The notes beneath the pieces were generated by a model, which had not been told where the DNA came from, searched no databases, and worked only from the letters and a program-made list of their open reading frames with translations. A stretch of 8,949 bases of DNA. Origin: Alphaproteobacteria bacterium (lineage in GTDB: Bacteria > Pseudomonadota > Alphaproteobacteria > Puniceispirillales > Puniceispirillaceae). Positions 1-5,820 of the stretch are shown here, piece after piece (position 1 is the stretch's first letter; the number at the start of each line of letters is the position of its first letter). The stretch covers positions 1 to 8,949 of the forward strand of contig JADHLK010000054.1 of the NCBI GenBank assembly GCA_016780695.1, in the 5' to 3' direction. The position numbers and the translations under genes are program-made.

Positions 1-300
1 GACCTGGAAGCCATTGACCTTGGGTGATTTGTAGCTGAGGCTGACCTTGCCAGAATCAGAATCAATGGCTGAATCACCGTCAAACGGTGCCCCGGCTGTG
101 GTGCCTTCATCAGCAGCCACATCAGCAGAGGTCGCGCCAGCATCGCCATAGCCATCGCCATCAGCGAAGCGCAGATTGCCAAAATCCCCGCCAATATCAA
201 GATAGCCAGCATTGCCATCTGAACCAATAGACCCGCCATTGAAAGCCGAGATAGTCTGGCCACCACCCTGATTTTGATGAATTGAGGGGGCGGGCCTGTT
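1..300 (-). pseudogene. Porin-like fragment lacking its 5' end, running off the left edge
   Basis: Read on the minus strand, this stretch is one open frame giving roughly 100 residues rich in Gly, Asp and Ser, with segments such as GGGQTISAFNGGS, GYLDIGGDFGNLRF and KVSLSYKSPKVNGFQV. Alternating strands with 'G-x-L-x-F-(G/A)-D' after a Gly/Asp-rich loop and 'SYKSPK-x-NGFQV' are typical of the middle of Gram-negative general porins, trimeric outer-membrane beta-barrels that pass small solutes. A whole porin would have a signal peptide and some 60-80 further residues before this point. Here the frame extends upstream only into the antisense of the glycosyltransferase gene and meets a stop at 373-375, with no ATG, GTG or TTG start in between. 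The plus-strand frames contain early stops, so minus is the coding strand. The rest of the barrel would lie left of the window. Either the gene is truncated or the sequence join is artificial. Family assignment is by pattern recognition only. Confidence 0.5.
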
Positions 301-305
301 GTCGG

Positions 306-1085
306 CTATCTGGCCAGCCGGGTCAGAATGGCCGCTTTGTGGCGGGCGAAGCCGCGCCGTTTTCGATATGAGTCAGCCAGCCTGTTCCAGCGCCGTTTCA
401 GCTGGTGGCTTGGCCCATCGCCAGTGATCGGTGGCGGGGCCTGCTGATAGCCTATCTGCGAGGGGGTGTCATCTTGGTCGGCGACTGGCGGGGAGAGGGT
501 CAGCACTTGCAGCCCGTGCTCCCACCAGCGATTGATCAGCAAATCCACCTCAAAACGGGCAGGCAGGCTGCGGGCAAGCAGCTGGCGTGCGGCTGTGGCG
601 GATAGGATGCAGGCTTCTGCCCCAATCTCATTATAGCGGGTGACGGTCAGGCTGTGCTGATCACTGAGAGCTAAAGCAGGCTCCATCGGGCGGCCGCTGA
701 AATGATGCAGATTGACCAGATCAAGCCGATCTGCCAGCTGCGACAGCCGATCCAGAATATCTGGCAGGGCCGCGTCCAATACCGCATCATCTTCCAGCAC
801 CAGCCCCAACTCCGCCCCGCTATCCAGCAGCGCTTGCCAAGCCTTGCGGTGGCTGAGCAAGCATCCAAATGCGCCGGGGCGCAGATGGTGGCCGATCCAG
901 TCCGCTCTGGCCGGGTCCTCCTCAGCCAGCCGCTCAGCCTCAGGCAGGGCGCGGCCATCTATTGCATCAATAAAGCTGAAAGCCAGCCCCAGCGCCTCCA
1001 GCCGCCGGGTCATCATCGCACGCCGGTGATCATCATTGGCAAAGGCAATGACAAAAATGGGAAAGGAAGGGCTGGTGCTGTGCAT
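306..1085 (-). CDS. Family-25 glycosyltransferase (LPS/envelope polysaccharide type)
   Basis: This 259-residue protein has the layout of glycosyltransferase family 25, whose members transfer sugars (often galactose) from nucleotide-sugars onto lipooligosaccharide or related glycans at the cytoplasmic face. Visible marks are the opening strand PIFVIAFANDDHRR (9-22), the F-x-D-A-I-D-G-R segment (38-45), the GCLLSHRKAW block (74-83) and the acidic LVLEDDAVL motif (95-103), whose LEDD is the presumed metal/sugar-nucleotide site. A later NEIGAEACILS segment (152-162) fits the family. There is no signal peptide or membrane helix. The carboxy end (228-259) is strongly basic, which may favour membrane association. 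I chose the ATG at 1083-1085 because the family fold begins directly after it, though no clear Shine-Dalgarno precedes it. It lies 48 bases beyond the 3' end of the tRNA. No terminator is visible after its stop. The sugar and acceptor cannot be inferred. Confidence 0.85.
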   Translation of the reverse strand: MHSTSPSFPIFVIAFANDDHRRAMMTRRLEALGLAFSFIDAIDGRALPEAERLAEEDPARADWIGHHLRPGAFGCLLSHRKAWQALLDSGAELGLVLEDDAVLDAALPDILDRLSQLADRLDLVNLHHFSGRPMEPALALSDQHSLTVTRYNEIGAEACILSATAARQLLARSLPARFEVDLLINRWWEHGLQVLTLSPPVADQDDTPSQIGYQQAPPPITGDGPSHQLKRRWNRLADSYRKRRGFARHKAAILTRLAR

Positions 1086-1133
1086 GAGATGATTTTGTCA
1101 CACCCGGATACAGTCAAGAAGGGGGCAGCGGCA

Positions 1134-1210
1134 TGGTGGGCCCGGCAGGACTCGAACCTGCAACAACACGGTTATGAGCCGTGGGTTCTAACCAATTGAA
1201 CTACAGGCCC
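1134..1210 (-). tRNA. tRNA with CAT anticodon, probably tRNA-Ile2 (lysidine type), else elongator tRNA-Met
   Basis: A full cloverleaf can be read on the minus strand. The acceptor stem is GGGCCTG/CGGGCCC, the D stem GTTC/GAAC, the anticodon stem CACGG/CCGTG around loop CTCATAA, and the T stem GCAGG/CCTGC around loop TTCGAGT. The discriminator is A and the CCA tail is encoded; total length is 77 bases. The anticodon CAT is at 1174-1176. CAT tRNAs are initiator Met, elongator Met or Ile2, in which TilS converts C34 to lysidine so that AUA is read. The acceptor has C4-G69 and C5-G68, the pairs known to mark Ile2 for TilS in E. coli, whereas E. coli elongator Met has U4-A69 and A5-U68. The fully paired G1-C72 argues against an initiator. 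Identity as Ile2 is therefore favoured, by analogy. It lies just downstream of rpoD on the same strand. Confidence 0.95.
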
Positions 1211-1220
1211 TCTTTGCCGC

Positions 1221-1249
1221 ACCAGAACAGGTCGGCCTGTTCTGCTGGT
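1221..1249 (-). other. Hairpin in the leader upstream of the tRNA
   Basis: An 8-bp perfect stem, AGAACAGG/CCTGTTCT, closes a 4-base loop and is extended by ACC/GGT pairs across a 3-base bulge. It begins 10 bases before the tRNA 5' end and lies 31 bases past the rpoD stop. No T tract follows on the minus strand, so it is a poor intrinsic terminator. It would sit in the pre-tRNA leader, where it could guide processing, protect the rpoD mRNA 3' end, or both. The role is inferred. Confidence 0.5.
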
Positions 1250-1261
1250 CTGTTTGACCGG

Positions 1262-1291
1262 ACTATACTATGCCCGGCTCTCAATGTTCAA
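1262..1291 (-). promoter_or_regulatory. Candidate sigma-70 promoter for the tRNA
   Basis: On the minus strand a -35 box TTGAAC (1286-1291) and a -10 box TATAGT (1262-1267, 5 of 6 matches to consensus) are separated by 18 bases. Transcription would start near 1255, about 45 bases before the mature tRNA end, so the hairpin at 1221-1249 would be in the primary transcript. The promoter overlaps the last codons and stop of rpoD, and would let the tRNA be made independently of the operon. Seen by motif only. Confidence 0.45.
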
Positions 1292-3257
1292 GAAAGCTGC
1301 GCAATTTGCGAGACCTGGAGGGATGTTTCAGCTTGCGAAGCGCCTTTGCCTCAATTTGCCGGATCCGCTCCCGGGTGACCGAAAATTGCTGGCCAACTTC
1401 CTCCAGCGTGTGGTCAGTATTCATACCAATGCCGAAGCGCATCCGCAAGACGCGTTCCTCGCGCGGGGTCAGGCTGGCCAGAACGCGTGTTGTTGTCTCT
1501 CGCAGATTGGCATGAATGGCGGCATCCAGCGGCTGCACCGCGTTCTTATCTTCAATAAAATCACCCAGCTGGCTGTCTTCCTCATCGCCGATAGGGGTCT
1601 CAAGGCTGATCGGCTCTTTGGCAATTTTCAAAACTTTGCGCACCTTATCCAGCGGCATGGACAGCTTCTCAGCCAGCTCTTCCGGGGTCGGCTCGCGGCC
1701 AATCTCATGCAGCATATGGCGTGAGGTGCGCACCAGCTTGTTAATGGTCTCTATCATATGGACCGGGATACGGATAGTGCGCGCCTGATCTGCGATAGAG
1801 CGGGTAATCGCCTGTCTGATCCACCAGGTGGCATAGGTGGAGAATTTATAGCCGCGTCGATATTCGAACTTGTCCACCGCCTTCATCAGCCCGATATTGC
1901 CTTCCTGGATCAGGTCCAGGAATTGCAAGCCGCGATTGGTGTATTTCTTGGCGATAGAGATGACCAGCCGCAGATTCGCCTCAACCATCTCTTTTTTCGC
2001 CCGCGCTGCCTCACGCTGGCCCTTCTGGATGGTCAGGATCACTTCCTTGAATTCTGGAATCGAGAGGCCGACATCATCCACAACCAGCCGCAGCTTGTCC
2101 TGAATCTCAGTGATCTGCTCTTGATGACGGTCGCCAAATTTGGTCCAGGCCTTGGTGGTATAATCCGGGCCAGGCCATTTTTTAACGGTCTCGCGGCCTG
2201 TCCAGGCTTGCAGGAACGGGGCCCGCGGCACCCCGCAGGCGGTCGCCATCTGGATCATCTGGCCTTCCAGGGCGGTGACATGACGGTTCAGGTCAAACAG
2301 CTGGGTGGTCAGGGCTTCCAGCCTGCCATTATTGAGATAGATATTCTGCATCTGCTCAGCCAGCTGGATACGCTGTTCGCATAGCTGCGCCTCATCCGCC
2401 TTTTTCAGCGATTTTTCGTTCTGCGTGGCGACCAGCCGCTTATCTTGCAGCTTGCCATAGGCGGTAAAGCTGATCTTGATTTCAGCCAGCAAAGCCAACA
2501 CATCATCCAGCACCGCATCTTCCATCGCGGCCAGCGACAGGGTCAGATCATCCAAATCCTCATCCCGGTCCTCGCCCTCTTCTTCGGAGTCAGAATCGAT
2601 TTCCTCTTCTTCCTCCTCGTCACTTTCGGCCTCGGCCTTGTTATTGCTGGCCAGATCATCATTGGCAGCGTTGGGCAGGCCCACAGTTTCCCCCACCGGG
2701 CTGCCATTCAGGCGGGCATAGGTGGTATCCAGATCGATAATATCGCGCAGCGGCACGCCGCCTTCTTCTATCTGCTGGTGCCATTGCATCAGCGCCCGGA
2801 TAGTCAGCGGCGATTCACAAATACCGCCAATCATCATTTCCCGGCCTGCCTCTATGCGCTTGGCAATGGCAATCTCGCCCTCACGGGAGAGCAGCTCAAC
2901 AGACCCCATTTCGCGCAGATACATCCGCACCGGATCATCTGATCCCGACACATCTGAATCAGCCAGATTACCGCCGCTATGTTCTTCTTCGCTTTCGCTG
3001 GCTGTCTCTTCTGTTTCCGGGTTCTCGATAACCGATACCCCCATCTCTGACAGGGCAGACATCACATCTTCTATCTGCTCGGAATTCAGCTCTTCCTGAG
3101 GCAGGGCGGCATTCAGCTCATCATGCGTGACCCAGCCGCGTTCACGGCCTTTTTTAATCAGCGCTTTAATCTTGGCGTTTTTGGTATCCAGAAGCGGGGC
3201 GTCCGGCGTATTTTCCGGTGCCGGTTCGGCTACCTTCTTGGCTGTTTTGCGTGCCAT
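1281..3257 (-). CDS. rpoD: RNA polymerase primary sigma factor sigma-70 (RpoD)
   Basis: This 658-residue protein directs core RNA polymerase to housekeeping promoters. Domains in order are: region 1.1 (about 24-80, the acidic gate domain); region 1.2 (109-140, DPVRMYLREMGSVELLSREG); a long non-conserved region (about 141-385); region 2 (about 420-495), including LRLVISIAKKYTNRGLQFLD and FSTYATWWIRQAITR for -10 recognition and melting; region 3 (about 496-575, IRIPVHMIETINKL); and region 4 (about 580-650), with the helix-turn-helix VGQQFSVTRERIRQIEAKAL that binds the -35 box. It ends LRSFLEH, close to the E. coli ending. The non-conserved region carries a very acidic stretch (about 208-237, mostly Glu and Asp). 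The ATG at 3255-3257 is supported by AAGGGG nine bases upstream. It is the third gene of the yqeY-dnaG-rpoD cluster, 51 bases after dnaG, and is followed by the tRNA. Confidence 0.98.
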   Translation of the reverse strand: MARKTAKKVAEPAPENTPDAPLLDTKNAKIKALIKKGRERGWVTHDELNAALPQEELNSEQIEDVMSALSEMGVSVIENPETEETASESEEEHSGGNLADSDVSGSDDPVRMYLREMGSVELLSREGEIAIAKRIEAGREMMIGGICESPLTIRALMQWHQQIEEGGVPLRDIIDLDTTYARLNGSPVGETVGLPNAANDDLASNNKAEAESDEEEEEEIDSDSEEEGEDRDEDLDDLTLSLAAMEDAVLDDVLALLAEIKISFTAYGKLQDKRLVATQNEKSLKKADEAQLCEQRIQLAEQMQNIYLNNGRLEALTTQLFDLNRHVTALEGQMIQMATACGVPRAPFLQAWTGRETVKKWPGPDYTTKAWTKFGDRHQEQITEIQDKLRLVVDDVGLSIPEFKEVILTIQKGQREAARAKKEMVEANLRLVISIAKKYTNRGLQFLDLIQEGNIGLMKAVDKFEYRRGYKFSTYATWWIRQAITRSIADQARTIRIPVHMIETINKLVRTSRHMLHEIGREPTPEELAEKLSMPLDKVRKVLKIAKEPISLETPIGDEEDSQLGDFIEDKNAVQPLDAAIHANLRETTTRVLASLTPREERVLRMRFGIGMNTDHTLEEVGQQFSVTRERIRQIEAKALRKLKHPSRSRKLRSFLEH

Positions 3258-3266
3258 GCTGTAAAT

Positions 3267-3272
3267 CCCCTT
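3267..3272 (-). promoter_or_regulatory. Ribosome binding site of rpoD
   Basis: AAGGGG lies nine bases before the rpoD ATG on the minus strand. This fixes the start and contrasts with dnaG, which has no clear Shine-Dalgarno, fitting the general pattern of high sigma and low primase output from one operon. Confidence 0.65.
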
Positions 3273-3298
3273 TTCACAGGATCGCCTGATTGACTTGC

Positions 3299-3318
3299 GC
3301 CCGGCGGTTTATCCGGGC
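3299..3318 (-). other. Hairpin across the dnaG stop codon (dnaG-rpoD junction)
   Basis: A perfect 6-bp GC stem GCCCGG/CCGGGC with an 8-base loop that contains the dnaG TAA. No T tract follows. In E. coli the dnaG-rpoD junction is a site of RNA processing that gives the two genes unequal expression. This hairpin could play a similar part here, but that is inference from position. Confidence 0.4.
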
Positions 3319-4991
3319 CGTTTGTGACTGCGCCGCGCACCTGTGCTGGCAAGTTTGATGATTTCATCAATTCTTGCAGCGGCCTCTGCGGGCAGCAATG
3401 CTCCAGCTGGCTTGCCCAGTCGGCGCGTCATGTCTGAACTGTCCAACTCTGCTATCAAATCATCATATCCAAGACTACTCAAATGATGCTTCAAAGCCGG
3501 TGCGTCAAGGTCTGGGTCCCGAATTATTGCATCCAAACAGGCTTTTTTCATAGCTTCTTGATCTTCTGTGCCAAAATTCAGATCTGTCAGCTCCTCAAAA
3601 TAGTCTGTCTGGAGCTGCGGGTGATGCACCATAAGGGCCAAGGCTGCCCGAAAACGCACCGCCGCTCCAGTATCAGGCCGCTGCCGCCGCACCGCGATAG
3701 TCGCCCCTCTGGTCAACCCGCCGGCCCGGTCCTCAGCCCGCATTTGCCGGATACGGAATTCCATATCATCGACAAAGGCCGCCCGCACCTGATTATGGGC
3801 AATGGTCCGCACCCCATCGCGCACCACTTGCCAAAAGGCTGCCCGCTGGCCCGGTTCAGCCAGATTGAAGCCGCTTTGGCTCAGCTGCCAGTACGCATCC
3901 GCCAGCCCCAGCGCGGCGGCCAGAATTCGGGTCAGCCCGTCCGCGCCCTCTTCTTGCAAAATATCGTCCGGGTCCTTGCCCTCCGGCAGGCTGGCCAGCC
4001 GCACTGAGCGGCCCGGCTCCAGCAGGGGGAGCAGGCGCAGCACTGCCCGCCCGGCTGCCTTGCGCCCGGCTGTATCACCGTCAAAACACAAAACCGGCTC
4101 ATCATGCAGCTTCCAGGCCAGCTGTATTTGCTGCTCGGTCAGCGCCGTGCCGAGCGGAGCCAGTGCACCGGCAACCCCGCTGCGGGTGACAGCGATCACA
4201 TCCATATAGCCTTCCACCAGCATCAGGGGCAGGCCAGCCCGCACTTTCGCACGCGCCTGATTCCAGCCATAAAGCACCTGTTTTTTGGAAAAGGTCGGCC
4301 CTTCTGGGGAATTCAGATATTTTGGCTGGGCCTCCCCCATGGCGCGCGCGCCAAAGCCGATAATATTGCCCTGCCGGTTTTCAATTGGAAAGATAATTCG
4401 GTTGCGGAACCAATCATAATGGCTGCCATCGCGTTCGGAGATACCAGACAGGCCGGCAGTATTTATCATCTGCTTGTCAAAACTGCGCTGCTGCAGGGCG
4501 GCTTGCAGGCCAGAAGAGGGGGCATAGCCAATACGAAAGCTGGTGATTGTCTCGCTATCCAGACCACGGCGGTCCAGATAGGAACGCGCCTCGGCAGCAC
4601 TGTCCTTTTGCAGGCTGGCCTCAAAAAAACGGCATCCGGCTTCCAGAATATCAAGGGCTGTGCGGCGGCGGGCAGCCTGGGCGGCATCTTCGGGTTTGCT
4701 GTCCGGCAGCTGCAGGCCGGCCAGATCGGCTAAACGGCGCACCGACTCGATAAAATCCAGCCCCTCTGATTCCCGCATCCAGCTGATCGCATCCCCGCTG
4801 GCCCCACAGCCAAAGCAATGATAGAAGCCGTCCGCATCATTGACATAAAAAGACGGGGTTTTTTCGTTGTGAAACGGGCACAGGCCATTCATCCGCCCGC
4901 CCTTCTTGACCAGCTTGACGCGTCGGCCCACCAGATCAGACAAGGTGATCCGGCTGCGCAGATTTTCAATAAATTCAGCAGGCAGGGCCAT
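3309..4991 (-). CDS. dnaG: DNA primase DnaG
   Basis: This 560-residue bacterial primase synthesises RNA primers at the replication fork. The CHC2-type zinc-binding domain is at 1-100 with ligands Cys38, His41, Cys59 and Cys62. The RNA polymerase core follows, with conserved FRNRIIFPI (195-203), YLNSPEGPTFSKKQVLYG (225-242), and the Toprim acidic residues Glu260 (LVEGYMDV) and Asp304/Asp306 (CFDGDTAGR), plus EGKDPDD (337-343). The last 130 residues are a mainly helical, poorly conserved segment that should be the DnaB-helicase-binding domain. At 560 residues it is on the short side compared with E. coli (581) and many alphaproteobacterial primases. The ATG at 4989-4991 is chosen because the family's usual amino end begins there, although no good Shine-Dalgarno precedes it. 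It lies 87 bases after yqeY and 51 before rpoD. The part of the gene at about 3425-3600 is clearly AT-richer than the rest. Confidence 0.98.
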   Translation of the reverse strand: MALPAEFIENLRSRITLSDLVGRRVKLVKKGGRMNGLCPFHNEKTPSFYVNDADGFYHCFGCGASGDAISWMRESEGLDFIESVRRLADLAGLQLPDSKPEDAAQAARRRTALDILEAGCRFFEASLQKDSAAEARSYLDRRGLDSETITSFRIGYAPSSGLQAALQQRSFDKQMINTAGLSGISERDGSHYDWFRNRIIFPIENRQGNIIGFGARAMGEAQPKYLNSPEGPTFSKKQVLYGWNQARAKVRAGLPLMLVEGYMDVIAVTRSGVAGALAPLGTALTEQQIQLAWKLHDEPVLCFDGDTAGRKAAGRAVLRLLPLLEPGRSVRLASLPEGKDPDDILQEEGADGLTRILAAALGLADAYWQLSQSGFNLAEPGQRAAFWQVVRDGVRTIAHNQVRAAFVDDMEFRIRQMRAEDRAGGLTRGATIAVRRQRPDTGAAVRFRAALALMVHHPQLQTDYFEELTDLNFGTEDQEAMKKACLDAIIRDPDLDAPALKHHLSSLGYDDLIAELDSSDMTRRLGKPAGALLPAEAAARIDEIIKLASTGARRSHKRPG

Positions 4992-5026
4992 ATCCGCGGC
5001 GCTTTTTCATTTCCGTTTCAGGCAGT

Positions 5027-5067
5027 GGAGAAAACAGTCGCCAGTGTGCCATTGCCGCCCGCGACTG
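5027..5067 (-). terminator. Possible weak terminator or attenuator between yqeY and dnaG
   Basis: On the minus strand, starting 11 bases past the yqeY stop, a perfect 7-bp stem CAGTCGC/GCGACTG (arms 5061-5067 and 5035-5041) closes a 19-base loop and is followed by TTTTCTCC. An overlapping inverted repeat, GCCAGT/ACTGGC (5064-5069 and 5040-5045), can form instead, so two mutually exclusive folds exist. The T run is only four bases and the loop is long, so readthrough into dnaG is expected. It could damp dnaG expression. The function is inferred. Confidence 0.3.
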
Positions 5068-5078
5068 GCAAGCTTTGC

Positions 5079-5636
5079 TCAGGACTTGTCCAGCAGGGCG
5101 TGTTTGACCTGCTGGCTGGCTGCCGAAAAATCCATCTGGCCGGCAAATTTCTGTTTCAGCTCAGCCATTACCCGGCCCATATCCTTAACCGAACTGGCCT
5201 CTGTCTCGGCTATTGCAGCGTCGATTGCCTCAGCCATCTCAGCCGCATCCAGCTGGCTGGGCAGAAAAGTCTGGATAATGGCGATTTCAGCCTCTTCATT
5301 TTCGGCCAGCTCTGGGCGGCCACCCTTATTATACATCGCGGCTGATTCGCGCCGCTGCTTTATCATGGTTTGCAACATGGACAGGATTTCGTCATCTGAA
5401 ATGCCATCAGAGACATCATTTCCACGCGCTGCTATATCGCGATCCTTCAGGGCGGCAGTGATCAGGCGTGTGGTAGAAAGCGCCAGATCATCGCCGTCCT
5501 TCAGCGCCTGTTTCATCGCCTGTGAAATTCTCTCACGCATATTAAAAACCCATAATTTCAACTCGTCGCAGGCCAGGTTGTTTTCGGCAGCCCGCTGCTG
5601 GTTGCCGCAATTCTGGCTTTGGCAACCTCTCCCCAT
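5079..5636 (-). CDS. yqeY: GatB/YqeY-domain protein with an unusual amino-terminal extension
   Basis: Residues 33-185 form a complete YqeY-like protein of about 153 residues, the usual family length. It begins MRERISQAMKQAL and includes TTRLITAALKDRDIA, DDEILSMLQTMIKQRRES, NEEAEIAIIQTFLP and SSVKDMGRVMAELK. The domain is shared with the tail of GatB and GatE, subunits of tRNA-dependent amidotransferases; free-standing YqeY proteins have no firmly established reaction, so a role near tRNA amidation is only suggested. I place the start at 5634-5636 because AAAGGAGGT lies five bases before it, while the ATG at 5538-5540, where the family normally begins, has no Shine-Dalgarno. This adds 32 residues (MGRGCQSQNCGN to LKLWVFN) containing Cys5, Cys10 and Cys23 that match no domain I know. 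A further upstream in-frame ATG at 5718-5720 has no support. It heads the yqeY-dnaG-rpoD cluster and is divergent from carA. Confidence 0.88.
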   Translation of the reverse strand: MGRGCQSQNCGNQQRAAENNLACDELKLWVFNMRERISQAMKQALKDGDDLALSTTRLITAALKDRDIAARGNDVSDGISDDEILSMLQTMIKQRRESAAMYNKGGRPELAENEEAEIAIIQTFLPSQLDAAEMAEAIDAAIAETEASSVKDMGRVMAELKQKFAGQMDFSAASQQVKHALLDKS

Positions 5637-5640
5637 TTGA

Positions 5641-5649
5641 ACCTCCTTT
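5641..5649 (-). promoter_or_regulatory. Strong Shine-Dalgarno deciding the yqeY start
   Basis: AAAGGAGGT on the minus strand is a near-perfect complement to the 16S rRNA 3' end, spaced five bases from the ATG at 5634-5636. It is the strongest ribosome binding site in the window and points to translation of the extended YqeY form, or of a leader read in frame into YqeY. Confidence 0.7.
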
Positions 5650-5705
5650 ACTTGAAGCTGGGCAAGGTTGCAAGCATCTGTCAAAAAAACCTCTGTTAAA
5701 CGGTC

Positions 5706-5734
5706 TTGACCAAAGGGCAATCTGGGGATAGAAA
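5706..5734 (+). promoter_or_regulatory. Candidate sigma-70 promoter for carAB
   Basis: TTGACC (5706-5711, 5 of 6 matches) and TAGAAA (5729-5734, 4 of 6) are spaced by 17 bases. A start near 5741 would give a leader of about 80 bases before carA. The -35 box is part of the inverted repeat GGTC-TT-GACC at 5702-5711. It is the best plus-strand promoter match in the divergent region. Confidence 0.45.
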
Positions 5735-5778
5735 ACTGTCATTTTGACCAGTGCTGCTGCTGCCCTTCAATCTGGCGG

Positions 5779-5792
5779 CCAGGCCGGCCTGG
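5779..5792. promoter_or_regulatory. Perfect 14-base palindrome in the carA leader
   Basis: CCAGGCCGGCCTGG is an exact palindrome ending 28 bases before the carA ATG and starting about 38 bases after the expected transcription start. With no spacer it suits a dimeric DNA-binding protein better than an RNA hairpin, though a 5-bp stem with a CCGG loop is possible. It is a candidate operator for pyrimidine or arginine control of carAB. No known consensus is recognised, and chance in GC-rich DNA is possible. Confidence 0.35.
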
Positions 5793-5820
5793 GACACCCG
5801 CATATAGACAGGATGAGCAG

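Noticed and set aside
61..180. Asp/Gly-rich segment in the left-edge frame as a calcium-binding RTX or cadherin-like repeat
   Set aside because: There is no regular nonapeptide or repeat periodicity, and the flanking strands fit a porin better.
1086..1116. TTGACT on the minus strand before the glycosyltransferase as its promoter
   Set aside because: The only -10 candidates at 16-17 bases spacing (AAATCA/AATCAT) are weak and would put the transcription start at the start codon itself.
1254..3099. Several plus-strand open frames opposite rpoD (for example 1758-2384 and 2445-2942)
   Set aside because: They are antisense to the well-conserved rpoD, show no family resemblance or ribosome binding sites, and have the composition expected of shadow frames.
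3483..4733. Plus-strand open frames opposite dnaG
   Set aside because: They lie antisense to clearly conserved primase motifs, including the Toprim residues, and encode nothing recognisable.
5679..5684. Perfect TTGACA on the minus strand, a possible -35 box for yqeY
   Set aside because: No acceptable -10 hexamer lies 16-18 bases downstream (CCAGCT and neighbours), so a promoter is not supported.
5637..5720. Still longer YqeY starting at the ATG at 5718-5720
   Set aside because: It has no ribosome binding site, and the strong Shine-Dalgarno at 5641-5649 sits inside this stretch and points to the later ATG.
5751..5807. GTG-initiated 18-codon frame in the carA leader starting V-L-L-L-P, a possible leader peptide
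   Set aside because: No Shine-Dalgarno precedes the GTG, there is no run of regulatory codons relevant to arginine or pyrimidine, and no terminator/antiterminator pair follows.
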